Shown here piece by piece: positions 1 to 11,490 of a stretch of DNA of 64,000 bases (positions are counted from its first letter, which is position 1; every line of letters starts with the position of its first letter). The stretch lies in contig WNNJ02002141.1 of the NCBI GenBank assembly GCA_012934845.2, forward strand, positions 117,247 through 181,246, in the 5' to 3' direction. A program made the translations under genes and the position numbers. The DNA is from Pomphorhynchus laevis. Taxonomy: Eukaryota; Acanthocephala; Palaeacanthocephala; Echinorhynchida; Pomphorhynchidae. The notes beneath the pieces are model-generated. The model was given only the letters and a program-made list of their open reading frames with translations, did not search any database and was not told where the DNA came from.

Positions 1-1160
1 CACGAGATAATGCAATTTTGTGCAATGCTAATGTCTCCCATTTGTATCAATTACATGATAAACTCTGCCATGCCGGTATAATCCGTTTGCACCATTACGT
101 TAAAACGATGAATTTACCATATGGAATAGACGATATTCGCGAGATGGTTGGAAAATGTAAAATATGCCGTCGTCTTAAACCTCGCTTTTATCAACCAGCA
201 GCAATGGGACAGCTAGTCAAGGCCACTAGACCATTTGAAAGGCTGAATATCGATTTCAAAGGTCCTATGCCTTCAAACAATGAAAACATTTATGCCTTGT
301 GTATCATCGATGAATATTCAAGGTTCCCATTCGTATTTCCCTGCAGAGATATGTCGTCTACCACTGTAATCAAGTGTCTGAAGTCGCTATTTTGCATGTT
401 CGGTCCACCAGCTTACATACACAGCGATCGTGGAAAATCCTTTATGTCAAACGAACTACGAGAATTTTTGTTTTCACATGGTACTGCACAGAGTCATTCG
501 AGTGCTTATCATCCACAGGGAAACGGACTTGTCGAACGATACAATGGGATCATTTGGTCGTCTATAACAGCTTCGTTGGAATCGTGCAATTTGCCTATAG
601 AAAATTGGCAGGATATGTTACCTCAAGCGCTCAATGCAGTTCGTAGTTTACTCTCGACCAGTACCAATTTTACACCACATGAACGAATGTTTGGTTTTCA
701 GCGTCGAATGATAAATATCAATGATTTGCCACATTGGCTTATTCCAAATTCATCTGTTTGGATGAAGAATGATAGAGCTGGCAAATATGACAATAAAGTT
801 GATGAAGCTATTGTGATAGCATCCAATCCTTATTATAGTCGTGTCTCTAGAGATGATGGAAAGATCGTGACTGTTTCAAATAGTAAATTAGCACAAGGAG
901 AAGGATCCATCGAAACAAACGAAAATAACCCTGAAGCGTCTATCAACGATTTTTATCGGGATACCAGCAATGTACATTCGCAAAATTCGATCGACACATG
1001 TTCTCAAAATGACGAGTGTACCGAGAATATAAATCGCTTAGACGACAATCATACAACTTGCAAACCGACGCGACAGAGACGACTACCTTCGTATTTACGC
1101 GACTACGAAGTTGAGCTACATTCAATAGAAAAAGGCGAGAAGAATGATATATGATTTTCT
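1..1160 (+). mobile_element. Ty3/Gypsy-like LTR retrotransposon, integrase part (fossil, cut by window edge)
   Basis: The frame from 18 to 1154 encodes an integrase. An H-x4-H ... C-x2-C zinc-binding region lies near residues 13-50. A D,D-35-E catalytic core follows, with Asp near 79, Asp near 137 and Glu near 173, in the contexts NIDFKGP, IHSDRGKSF and GLVERYNG. The C-terminal third is a basic, low-complexity tail. Integrase inserts element cDNA into the host genome; this D-D-E layout with an N-terminal HHCC finger is typical of Ty3/Gypsy and related LTR elements. The integrase part looks open across its length, but protease, RT and the 5' LTR would lie left of the window and no LTR is recognisable on the right. 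I treat it as a fossil of moderate age. A related copy lies tail to tail with it at 1225-1990. Confidence 0.8.
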
Positions 1161-1224
1161 ATTAACTAATCTGTATTGTGTTGTTTTAGATTGATTTTGA
1201 TAAAGCTTATCTTGGAAAGCTCTC

Positions 1225-1990
1225 TTTTATTACACAATCTTTCGTATCGAAACATTTAATTCCTTCTGAATATCATGACTCACTGTGGTATAATTTCCAT
1301 TTGTCCCGACCAGTTTTACCTGTCGAAAAGATCTGTTCTTCCACGATGGCTCTTCAGCAAGAAAAACTATATTTCCACTTTTCATCCATGGCGGTAAGAT
1401 AGTATGATTTAAGGAATTGTGCTTGTAGCTAAGCATTGGTTCTTGAGGCGAATATCCGGTCACGGTGCATAGGAGTGTTCTAATGAACGATAATGTCGAT
1501 GAAAACACTGATTCCCATTGTTTCGGCGATTTCCCATCAGATTTAAACTTCAATTGTATTGTCTTCTAAATTATCCCGACATAGCGCTCCGCTTGTTCAT
1601 TCCCACGCGGATTGTACGGTGTTAATCGACTATAGGCTACACCTGTTGATGACAGATAATCTTGGAATTCTTTGAATTGGAAGATGATTTTTGGTCCGAA
1701 TGTATTTTAGTAGGACAACCAAATATACCAAAAATTTGCTTTAAACAATCGATAACCGTCGATGACGAACAATCTGAACATGGAAATGCGAATGGAAAGC
1801 GTGAGTATTCGTTCACTACGCATAGTAAATACCGATTGCAGGTCGTTGATTGCAAATGACTTTTAAAATATATATTCAGCCATTCAAATGTCTGAGTTGC
1901 AGTTATTACATGGGATTGTTTCGGTTTACATAGTAAATATCTCATATCTATCCGACCGTTCTTATCTAGTATGTTCAAATTCATCATCCT
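1225..1990 (-). mobile_element. Broken Ty3/Gypsy-like integrase remnant
   Basis: Minus-strand pieces repeat the integrase core of the element at 1-1160 (EYSRFPFAFPC, IFGIFGCPTKIHSDQ) and its C-terminal part. The copy is clearly broken, with several interruptions, and diverged. It lies tail to tail with the first copy, about 70 bp away. Its N-terminal side is cut off by a LINE-A fragment near 1935. It is an older insertion of the same or a sister family. Confidence 0.7.
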
Positions 1991-2215
1991 CTCCTTTCAT
2001 CCCTATTTTCTGCGGGGTCCCACAAGGTTCAGTCCTAGGTCCCCTTCTTTTCTCTCTTCTGCTTGGCGATCTCTCTTCGTTTATCAAACCTTACTCCTTT
2101 AACGTCAAACAGTACGCCGATGACATCCTCATATATGATCATGTACCCGCACATCGCATACACGATATCGCAATTTCTGCCTCCAATTGTCTTTCGTCTA
2201 TCTAAGTAGCTGATA
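1930..2215 (+). mobile_element. LINE-A copy 1, RT palm fragment
   Basis: The plus strand encodes YLSDRSYLVCSNSSSS, then the RT motif-B box FCGVPQGSVLGPLLFSLLL and motif C with the QYADDILIY box. It matches the long LINE-A copy at 5112-6480 almost residue for residue, so it is a fragment of the same CR1/L2-like non-LTR retrotransposon. It starts inside the palm and ends after the YADD region, so it is truncated on both sides. It abuts the broken integrase near 1935, which looks like an insertion or recombination joint. Confidence 0.8.
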
Positions 2216-2520
2216 ACATTATTTCGTAAACGCATCGGTCCGGATTCTCCTCCGTCTTCGTAGTTTTGATCATACATCCCTCCACATTGCTTCTCTCGAT
2301 TTGCTTACCATTTATTGTTGTGTTCAAATTCGTCTTCTTCTCATTGCTTTCCGCCTTTTAACTTTTCATACCCCTTAATTTCTCAACCTTTCTTTTATGT
2401 TTATAATAGAAACATTATGTTTTATTCCACCAGCTTGCGGTGGAATAAACCCTAATTGAATAAAGCCTACACCAGTTGTCGCTTTTGTCTTGTATCATTA
2501 AATAAAATATTATTAAAATA
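2216..2520 (+). other. Pyrimidine-rich non-coding tail with 11-bp hairpin
   Basis: No coding sequence is seen. A perfect hairpin has arms at 2421-2431 and 2439-2449 and a 7-nt loop. It is followed by AATAAA-like motifs near 2460 and 2500. This resembles the 3' untranslated end of a retroposon, but the family is not recognised and the sequence differs from the other LINE-A tails. Confidence 0.35.
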
Positions 2521-2649
2521 ATGTAAAATTATGATTCTTGTATAATAATTAATTTAATAATATACGATAATTTTAGTCTACATGATAAAAATGTCACAAT
2601 TTGCTACTAAAGATCCGGAGCTGTTCTTATCGAAATCACATCTGTGTAT

Positions 2650-4320
2650 GTAAAACGATCAAATTATATCGTAATTGCTAAAAAGAATATGTTCGGCTTT
2701 TGTTCGCATTCTCACAGCCATTGAGGCACATTTTGCTATTTGAATCGACACATCTTGTCTCAGTTGGCTAATGCACTCACTGCAGTCTAGATGTGATCTT
2801 GAGGCTCTGCATTTTGCTATGGTCTGCATTATCCGATTTACCCCTAGACTAATCCCACCAACTGCAGTGTATACCACTGAATAGAAGGGTACCTCATTTA
2901 ACTTGTGTGATACATTCATCATATTTCCGAAGTTTTCGATTTTCGTTTTCCTTGAAACAATCCGAAAAGGTCTCTGCCAGTACGACGGCGGATGACAATT
3001 GAATATGCATATGTTTATAAACGACCGCTCCGTCGCACTAACTGTTAATCCGTTAAACGCGATATCTGCTCTAGCGTTTCTCTCTCTTATCGTTGAATGT
3101 GATTCAAAGATGATTGAATCATTTACCGATGGTAGAATTGGTTAAACAGTTACGAGTTTATCGATTTATCGAATTTTTGCTGCTAGTGTTTTGCACCACA
3201 TTAAGACGAATTCTGGTAATACCATTTGTTTTACAAGACAACGCAAAAGAAATCGTGAGTTGTGCCCCACAAGAATAGGATCTTGAAATATTGTTTATGT
3301 TCAGATCGTATTATATCACTATGGCGTCCTGGAATTCGTTTTTGATAATGTCAGCTTTGTTCCCGGACTTGTAGAACTTAGCAATTATATCTTCCGTAGA
3401 ACTCGCATAAATCCTATTCGAATCCGATATAAGTGTTATGTTGTCATTGAGAGCACTCTTTTCTCTTTTAATTCGAACACTTTTGCGATCTGTTGTTGTT
3501 TGTTTCGAAGATGATCTCCCATGACTCCATAGAGTAGAGGTAATATAACCATGAATGAATTTTCAAACTCAAACTATCTTTGGCCTGCAGAACCTATTAC
3601 TCCGAAACCACAATGTGTTAACTAAAGTTTGCTGATCCTTTGCATTTCCTCATCAATGTCCGTAAAATTCAGAATCAAATAAATTTATTAACAGCTGTTA
3701 AAATCCTAACGGTGAAATTTGGCAAGCGCAGTTTATGTATCTCCATTGTTGCTGAATTGATTTAGTAAGTAGTGCTAAAGAGGAATGGGAATCGAACTTA
3801 GCTACCTTACTTACTAGCGTAAGTACTTTGGTCTGCCGATAACACTTCTTGATTTTCTCATTAATAACTTTTTCATCCCCTATTCTACTTTTACTTGATG
3901 AAAAGTAACTCACGTTTCTTTTCATCCCAGAACGTGAGTTAAACATTGAACATTGATAGTTGTTCTTGTGATATGTCATCATGTGCTACAAGAGTGAATT
4001 TCTCTGGGTTTACACGGAATCCATAGTTTGGTCCAATTTGTAGCACTTCATTCCACAATCTCTTGATGTTTTAAGTGAGCCAACACATGCTCCATCGTCT
4101 GCATATCATCGATGTATAATTACGGATGTATGCTCTTGAGGACTAATGATTAATGGTAGTGAAGCGACAGGGGAAGCTTGCATGGAGAGTGGGTCTCTCT
4201 GTGTGAACCCCTCAGACGATAACCATGTTTCAACCTGGACAGTAAGAACTGAGGCTTCATCATCTCCATAGTTACTCAGCGCTTGTGACAATGATGGACT
4301 AGTTTCCTTTGCCAAAACTA
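2650..4320 (-). mobile_element. Degraded RT-bearing retroelement (fossil)
   Basis: Read on the minus strand from 4315 downward there is an RT motif-B-like box LSSEGFTQRDPLSMQ. A motif-C box YADDGACVGSL lies close to 4120, then an NPEKFTLVAH stretch. Near 2660-2920 there is a C-terminal region with GGISLGVN and a Cys/His-rich stretch. The order fits an RT type with EGxTQGDPL, YADD and a late LPxRxGGxG region that is common in animal retroelements. The clade is not identified. It is clearly broken in several places, and about 1.6 kb of one ORF is represented. Confidence 0.5.
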
Positions 4321-4329
4321 GTTTCCTGT

Positions 4330-5057
4330 TTATGCAATTAAATCTCCTCCACTCATATATTTTGCCTCATCAATCATCTCCATAGTCCACAATCTCACTT
4401 TTTTAGGCTTCCATTTCTATGATCACATTTCACTTAAACCCTTCATTCGTGACAAAGTCTGCTCGTCTAATTTAATTCTCCATGACATACGGCTTATCGA
4501 CCCCCTTATCGACTTCCGTTCTTGTGTTTATTCTTTCATCGCTTCTCTTCCGTATAATCGATTACTGTCTCAGCCTTTTCGCCAATTCTCCAAAATCCAT
4601 CATCCTAACCCTACAACGCATAATCAACTCCGAGTTCGAGTGCTCCTACGTCTCGTTCGCTTTGACCATACATCCACATATCTCGCATAACTCTCATGGC
4701 CACCATTCACATCCGCATCCACAACCGCCTTCTCGTAACTTTTCGTCTCATCGCTGTCGGCTCCCATCGTTTATCAACGTCCCTTTTTTAGACGACACTC
4801 GCTCCACCTTTCTATCGCTGAGTTCCCGTCATTCCCTCTTAGTCCACGTTCCCAATTACTCCAACAACTACGGTCTCCGATCTTTTATCGTGGACGCTCC
4901 ACTCGCATTAAATCAGCTCCCTTTCGACGTCCGACGCGCTACCTACTTTATCACATTCAAATACCGCCTTCGTTCCCATCTTCTTGACACATGATTTAGA
5001 TTTTTTCGGGGTCATGTAAGCGTACGCCGTCAGCATTTACCACGTAAAAATAAATTA
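4330..5057 (+). mobile_element. LINE-A copy 2, RT thumb and 3' end
   Basis: The sequence begins in the part encoding FASSII and LTFLGFHF. It continues through the C-terminal domain of the LINE ORF (4482-4994, ending in NYGLRSFIVDAPLALNQLP and RSHLLDT). The 3' tail contains GTCATGTAAGCGTACGCC and AAAATAAAT. It is 5' truncated, as expected from incomplete target-primed reverse transcription. The first part and the ORF from 4482 are in different frames, so at least one frameshift is present. It lies tail to tail with copy 3 on the opposite strand. Confidence 0.8.
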
Positions 5058-5111
5058 TTATTTTTTAAACGCATTACTTGCATCTTGCAGTAGCATACAG
5101 TTAACACTATT

Positions 5112-6480
5112 TAAAAAAAGGATTTATTTTAACGTGGCAAATGCGTGCCAGCGCACGCTTACATGACTACAACAAAACAAGACTGTAAATCAGGTGTCGA
5201 GAAGGTGTGAACGGAGGAGGTGTTTGAATGTGATAAAGGAGGGAGCGCGGCGGACGTCGAGAGGGAGTTGATTCCAGGCGAGTGAGGCGGCGACGAGGAA
5301 GGATCGGAGACCGTAGTTGTTGGAGTAATTAGGAACGTGGAGTAAGAGGGTATGACAGGAACGAAGCGATAGCGAGGTGGGGCGAGTATCGTCTAAGAAA
5401 GGAAGGTTGATGAACGATGGGGAGCCGACAGCGATGAGACGAAAAGTAACGAGAAGAAGGCGGAGTTTGATGCGGATGTGGATGGTGGGCCAGGAGAGTT
5501 GGGCAAAATATGTGGATGTGTGGTCGAAGCGACGGAGACGAAAGAGCACTCGAACGGCGGTGTTGATTATTCGTTGTAGGGGTAGGATGATGGATTTTGG
5601 AGAATTGGCGAAAATGGCTAAGGCAGTAATCGATTTTAGGGAAAAGAAGCGATGAAAGAAGATACATACAAGAACGGAAGTCGATAAGGGGGCGGATACG
5701 GCGGATGTCACGGAGAATTAAGTTAGACGAGCGGACCTTGTCACGGACGAAGGGTTTAAGGGAAAGGTGATCATCGAAATGGAAGCCTAAGAAAGTGAGA
5801 TTGTGGACTATAGGGATGATCGATGAGGCAAAAGATACAATGGGAGGAGATATGTTTGGTTTACGGGGAAGGATCCACATTATTTTGGACTTTTCGGGGT
5901 TTAGAACGAGATGGAGATTGGAGAGACGTTTGTAGATAGAAGAAAGACAGTTGGAGGCAGAAATGCCGATATCGTGTATGCGATGTGCGGGTGCATGAGC
6001 ATAGATTAGAATGTCATCGGCGTATTGCATGACGTTAAAGGAGTAAGGTTTGATAAACGGAGAGAGATCGCCAAGCAAAAGAGAGAAAAGTAGGGGACCT
6101 AGGACTGAACCTTGTGGGACCCCGCAAAAGATAGGGATGGGAGGGGAGGATGATGAATTAGAACAGACGCGAAAGGAACGGTCGGATAGATATGAGGCAA
6201 TCCATGCTACGTAGGAGGAAGAAAAGCCGTAATCATAACGAAGGCGAGAAAGGAGGACGGAGTGGTCGACAATGTCGAATGCGGAGTAGAGTTCGAGGGA
6301 GATGAGAACACTATATAAAGCCTTGTCTCGAGAAATGAGTAAGTCGTTGTACACTTTTATGCATGCGATTTCTGTCGAGTGATTAGAGCGGAAAGCGGAT
6401 TGGAAAAAGTTGTTAACAGACTTCTCGAATTCATGCAGAATTGAGTAAACCATCGCCTCAATACCGCTGCGTTGTCCTGT
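5112..6480 (-). mobile_element. LINE-A copy 3, CR1/L2-like RT to 3' end
   Basis: This is the longest LINE-A copy. Minus-strand frame 6453-5329 gives NFFQSAFRSNHSTEIACIKV (an RT fingers motif), an SAFDIVDHSVLL region equivalent to motif A, GVPQGSVLGPLLFSLLLGDL, QYADDILIYAHAP and LTFLGFHFDDHLSLKPFVRD. The C-terminal domain continues in another frame at 5711-5190 (NYGLRSFLVAASLAWNQLP). One frameshift near 5610-5640 therefore breaks the ORF. The LELYSAFD box reads Glu-Leu where family members usually have Asp-Leu or Asp-Phe. The 3' UTR ends in a tract reading AAATCCTTTTTTT on the minus strand. Endonuclease and ORF1 are absent (5' truncation near 6480). Confidence 0.85.
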
Positions 6481-7430
6481 ATAGTTGAATTTGTATGCAT
6501 ATATCAGTTAGGTCCATTTGTACCCCTTGCATTATTACCTTCCCTACAATGCGCCTAATCACCTCGCCTTGCTAGATATATTACCTCACTAGGTAATCGG
6601 CTTACTATGTATGCTTTCATGTGTTCAGGTTTAATGAATTGGGTTAAAATTGATATATTAAATTCACGTAGTTGAGCTGTCAGCTGAGCCTCGTATAGAT
6701 CTTGCTGTACGTATTATGTTTTCGTCATTTAGTTCATAGAATCTCGATTCGTTGTGTTGGACACAGTTGAGCAAGGTAGCTCGCAGCAAACACTGTGTAT
6801 ACATACTCCCTACATGTATGGATGCTAATTTTTCTCGCACAGTAGTTTCTCCAATCATGTGATTGAGAGATACGAGGCTAGCTTCCGAGTTCTTACTCAT
6901 CAGTAGTCTACTTGCTTTTCCAATTCAATCCATTCTGATAAACTTAGCGACTCTCACCACATTTTCCTCGTTTAGATGTCAGACCATTCATTTGGACTAG
7001 TATATTCGCCTGACTTTTCTTAAATATTTTATTAAAATATTTTTTTAAAATATTAGTATATATATCTTATATTATTAAAATATTACAGTTGAGAGGTCTC
7101 CGTCTATTATTTCATTCTCTTCAGTACAAGAATGTTGTTCTATTGATCTGTAACTGGTATCATCTTCTCTTTTAGTCAGAAATAGGGGCTCCAAATTTAA
7201 CATACGAACACAATTAAAAGCAGCACAGTTGATGCATGTTCGCTTGGCATGCCACAAGGACACCTTACACATATTGCAGGCACTGAGTTGCAGTTGCAAC
7301 ATTTACAGCAGTGAATGTAACACCTCGTGGCATTTCAGGTAAGTATCAGTGACAAATGTGATCTAATCAAATTGTGTATCTTGTATGTATAATCTTCAAT
7401 TAATTGTATTTATATTAAAACTCCAACTCT
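6481..7430. other. Unassigned spacer, no recognisable gene
   Basis: Two short minus-strand frames (6900-6664 and 7302-7075) show no family I know; the second is Cys-rich. An AT-rich stretch with TATTA/AATAT repeats occupies 7020-7080. These could be pieces of an old element; nothing firmer can be said. Confidence 0.4.
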
Positions 7431-7435
7431 TCTGC

Positions 7436-8370
7436 GCCGGTTCATCTCAGCTGCAGTGTACCACAAGGATCCGTTCTAGGGCCGCTTCTTTTCACCCTTT
7501 TTCTTAGTGATTTATCTTCCATCGTGGTCCCTTTCGGCTTTGAAGTTATTCAGTACGCTGACGATATAGTAATCTATGCATCATGCACACTTACATCTGC
7601 ATCCAACCTCGCTTCTGATGCATCGTCTTGCCTCTCTGCTATTCACGCATATCTTTGTTCAATCCGTATGTTTTTAAACAACGAGAAATCTAACATGATG
7701 TGGATAACACCGCGCCACTCTTACACCCTCGATTTCCAGTATGCACACACAATTTCCGTCTACCAGAAGTGACTATCGTGACAATCCTCGGTGTCCCTTT
7801 TGACAATAATCTCTCGTTTCTGCCTTTTATTCGTAGCAAGATCAGTTCATGCTCCCTCATCCTCCGTGACATTCGAAGTGTCCATAGAAACCTCGTCGTC
7901 AAATCGACAGCTATTTTAATCTCCAGCCTTTTCATGCCTCGTCACACTTGCATGGCAAATCAATTTCCGGCACAACCCTCCTTATCTATATCTTCCTGAT
8001 AGCGCATCCAATATGACGACTGGTCTCTCACTAAGAAGTCATCGCTCCTACTCGCTTTTCGTCCCCCGTCACAATGGTAATCACGGATATCGTGCGTTCA
8101 CCATCGCTGCACCACGCCTTTGGAACAAACTTCCTCGAGACACAAAATCATTGACGTATCTTAAACACTTCAAAGCTTCCTTGATCGCCATACTTCTTGC
8201 AAACGAACTAAAATAACAATTTCAGCCGCAATCAATTCAATAACCCTACATACAAGTTCACACATTCATCGGAAGTAAACTTGTCTTTTAATTTTTATAG
8301 TGGGCCTGTAAATGGTTCTATTTTACCATAAAGACCACTCTAAATAAATTCTATTATATTCTATTCCAAA
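7436..8370 (+). mobile_element. LINE-A-like copy 4 (diverged family)
   Basis: The plus strand encodes CSVPQGSVLGPLLF near 7455, then the QYADDIVIYAS box (7524-7772 frame). Next come TILGVPFDNNLSFLPFIRSK and LILRDIR (7700-7999 frame). The C-terminal domain follows with VPRHNGNHGYRAFTIAAP and LWNKLPRD (8013-8216). The order matches LINE-A but identity is low, so this is a sister family. Three frames are used, so at least two frameshifts have accumulated. The tail ends in TTCTATTATATTCTATTCC-type repeats. Confidence 0.75.
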
Positions 8371-9130
8371 ACTTACAATATACAAATCAGCAAAATATTA
8401 TTAAAAATTTCTAAATCTCTCAATTAGAATATAACAAAATTTTTATTATAATATTTTCTTAAAATATCAGTGTATATATCGTATATTATTAAAATATTAA
8501 ATTTACAATATACAAATCAACAAAATATTATTAAAAATTTCTAAATCTCTCAATTAGAATATAACAAAATTTTTATTATAATATTTTCTTAAAATATCAG
8601 TGTATATATCGTATATTATTAAAATATTAAATTTACAATATACAAATCAACAAAATATTATTAAAAATGTCTAAATCTCTCAATTAGAATATAACAAAAT
8701 TTTTATTATAATATTTTCTTAAAATATCAGTGTATATATCGTATATTATTAAAATATTAAATTTACAATATACAAATCAACAAAATATTATTAAAATATT
8801 AAATTTGCAATATACAAAATTTTTATTATAATATTTTCTTAAAATCTCAGTATATATATCGTATATTATTAAAATATTAAATTTACAATATACAAATCAA
8901 CAAAATATTATAAAAATATTAAATTTACAATATACAAATCAACAAAATATTATCAAAATATTAAATTTACAATATACAAATCAACAAAAAATTATTAAAA
9001 ATGTCTACCATTTTTAGAATTTAATAAAAAATGTCTTAACTTTAAATTTTTTAAGTTAACTCAGAACCTTTTAGTTTATATATCTTATATTATTAAAACA
9101 ATATTTAATTTACAATAAACAAATCAATAA
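8371..9130 (+). repeat. 130-bp AT-rich tandem minisatellite
   Basis: The block beginning TTACAATATACAAATCA recurs at 8371, 8501, 8631 and 8761, an exact 130-bp period over more than three units. Units then become shorter and degenerate (near 8880, 8930 and 8965). Each unit contains TAAAATATCAGTGTATATAT. Successive full units differ at only a few positions, so the expansion is recent. Confidence 0.9.
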
Positions 9131-9235
9131 AATTCTATTAAATTTTTTTCAAACTATTAAGCGAATAAATTTATGGATAATAAAAAATATGTTTTGCATT
9201 AAAATTAGACACTAGATAATCAAATTTCATCAAAT
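9060..9235 (+). repeat. Direct repeat flanking the Penelope-like element (left)
   Basis: About 170 bp starting CTCAGAACCTTTTAGTTTAT are repeated almost exactly at 11152-11325, on the other side of the Penelope-like element. This could be a duplicated flank or part of a tandem terminal repeat; such tandem ends are known for Penelope-like elements. Confidence 0.75.
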
Positions 9236-9411
9236 TAAATCAGCTAACTGAGTCTACGTATTTAATATAATTATAAAATAAACAAAACATAATAATGCTT
9301 AAATCAAAATTTAATAATTAAATAATAAAATTAATAATTGTTTTAGATTTTCTATAATTTTAATCAAGTTAAAAAATAAAAATAAAAAATAAAATTTAAA
9401 ATAAACGTCAT

Positions 9412-9628
9412 TTTTATGAATTGACTAATAAATAACAGACGTTGTATTAGAATAAGAATTATAGGTCATCAGGAGGAACTGCTATGCTATCAGGTTTCGG
9501 CCCCTAACTCCTCTACCCAACATAGCAGCGGGGCCAAATACATGCTAATGATGTATTTCCTCTGAAATAACTATCTAGTATCTTATTCTAATGCAAAGTA
9601 TATTATTTATTATCCATCCATAAAAATT
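9412..9628 (-). repeat. Palindromic structured motif, copy A (pseudoknot)
   Basis: The outer arms (9412-9462 and 9578-9628) are imperfect inverted repeats. Inside them, GAGGAA (9473-9478) pairs with TTCCTC (9557-9562). CTGCTATG (9479-9486) pairs with CATAGCAG (9521-9528). GGCCCC (9499-9504) pairs with GGGGCC (9530-9535). The last two stems interleave, giving an H-type pseudoknot. A further perfect hairpin has arms AAATACAT (9536-9543) and ATGTATTT (9551-9558). The right arm overlaps the end of the Penelope-like ORF at 9603. I see no match to a known self-cleaving ribozyme core. Confidence 0.7.
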
Positions 9629-10850
9629 TGCCACTTAAGAGTTTAAATTTATTCTTTATATTATTGTGTTGATTTATATATTTTACTATTTTCTGCTTGA
9701 TGTTATTTTTATAGTAACCTAGTTTGAAATATGTATCTATTAAATTATTTAAATGATTTTGAAGAAAGCCAATATCATTACATATTGTTGCAATTCTTAA
9801 AATTTCATTATTTAATGTATTATATTTTATATTATATGGTATGCATGAATGCTCATGCAAAAATATGTTTCTTGTAAATTTAAATATGTCATCTTTACGA
9901 TATAAATTAATAGTAGTTTTAGTTAATGTTAATTTAATGTTCATATCTAGATATACACCTTCTTTATCATTAATATTGGTTTTGTTAAGAATAAGGCTTT
10001 CTGGATAAATGTGCTCACTAATTGAATAAAAATTATTAGAATTAAATACACATATATCATCAATGTATCGAAACATATATTTCATATATTTATATTGTTT
10101 AGATTTAGTTTTTACACAGTTATGAACAAATTCATATTCTATAAAGCTTAAAAACAAGTCAGCTATAATTGGGCTACTATTACCACCCATTGGAACACCT
10201 TTTACTTGTCTAAATATAGATGTCCCTACTTTTAAATAATTTTGATTTATCAAAATATTTAAGGATTCTATTAATTCAATTTTATCCATATATTTATATT
10301 TATTTGATGGTTTAATTTTTGTTAGATAGGCGTTATAATTATTATAACATATATATGTATATCTTTTTCCGAATATAAGGTTAATTAATTTTACTAACGC
10401 TTCTTTAATATCTACTAAATCTAGATATTGTATAAAGCGTACTAAAATCGTATGTATTTATATTTTGAAAATTTATTCCTTTTGTCTGTTCTAAAAATTC
10501 TTTTGTAGAATTAATACTGAAATAGTGTTTTATACCAGTATTAATTTCGATTACCTTGCAATATTTTTTAAAATGTGCTTTAATTACTTTAAGTATTTTA
10601 TTCATATAGACAGAAAGTGGTTTTAATGTACATTTAAACGCACTACATATGAACCTAGGTTTTATTGGATTTTTATGTAATTTTGGATTCCAATATAATA
10701 TAGGTATAGTTTTATTATCTAATTCAACCTTTATACCCTTTTTATCCATTATAGAACAGTGACTTGTAATAATTGTTTCAAAACTCAACTCACTACGTTC
10801 ATATGTTGGATTTACATTTAAATCATTAGAATTAACCTCTTTCATTAGTA
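9603..10850 (-). mobile_element. Penelope-like RT element, endonuclease-less (PLE-1)
   Basis: The minus strand from 10845 carries PKLHKNPIKPRFICSAFK and INTYDFSTLYT (RT fingers and motif-A region). Frame 10289-9603 has the FRQVKGVPMGGNSSPI box (motif B), FRYIDDICVFN (motif C), an IYPESLILNKTN stretch, YLDMNIKL and a long C-terminal tail ending KFLWMDNK. The GGN-SPxxADLF box with YIDD, and the C-terminal layout, resemble Penelope-like elements without a GIY-YIG endonuclease; no endonuclease domain is seen. The ORF is broken at least once and the N-terminal part is incomplete. The structured motif copy A follows the stop directly. Assignment to Penelope rests on motif memory and could be a related RT group. 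Confidence 0.6.
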
Positions 10851-10914
10851 TATCATAATAAAGCTTTTTGCATATGAAGACAAAGTTATTACTAGCTTTA
10901 TCAATAGTTGTTAT

Positions 10915-11012
10915 TATATAGTTATATAGTTATATAACTATATATAGTTATATATAGGTATATATATAGTTTTAGATAGTTATATATAGTTATATATAGT
11001 TATATAGTCGTT
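10915..11012 (+). repeat. TATATAGTTA simple-sequence tract
   Basis: A run of alternating TATA and TAGTTATA units sits directly upstream of the Penelope-like ORF, between the ORF and the tandem terminal repeat. Confidence 0.85.
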
Positions 11013-11029
11013 ATCGTGTATTTGGCTGT

Positions 11030-11490
11030 GCTGCTAGGTGGGGTCCAGAAATAGGGAGCAAAACCTTATAGCAAAGCAGTTCCTCCAAATAACCTCAAAA
11101 ATAATATTATTAAAATAATTTTTGAAATTTTCTTACACAGAAATTTCATAACTCAGAACCTTTTAGTTTATATATCTTATATTATTAAAACAATATTTAA
11201 TTTACAATAAACAAATCAATAAAATTCTATTAAATTTTTTTCAAACTATTAAGCGAATAAATTTATGGATAATAAAAAATGTTTTGCATTAAAATTAGAT
11301 ACTAGATAATCAAATTTCATCAAATGTAATACCTCATTATCGTGTATTTGGCCGTGCTTCTTGGTGGGGTCCAGAAATAGGGAGCAAAACCTGATAGCAA
11401 AGCAGTTCCTCCAAATAACCTCAAAAATGATATTATTAAAATAATTTTTGAAATTTTCTTACACAGAAATTTCATAACTCAGAACCTTTT
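11030..11490 (+). repeat. Tandem ~305-bp repeat with structured-motif variant (copies F and G)
   Basis: The block CGTGTATTTGGC ... GCAAAGCAGTTCCTCC occurs at about 11035 and again at about 11342, each followed by the same AATAATTTTTGAAATTTTC stretch. Both copies keep the CTGCT/AGCAG pairing and the TTCCTCC end of the structured motif, but lie in the opposite orientation to copy A. The layout resembles the tandem or inverted terminal repeats of Penelope-like elements. Confidence 0.7.
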
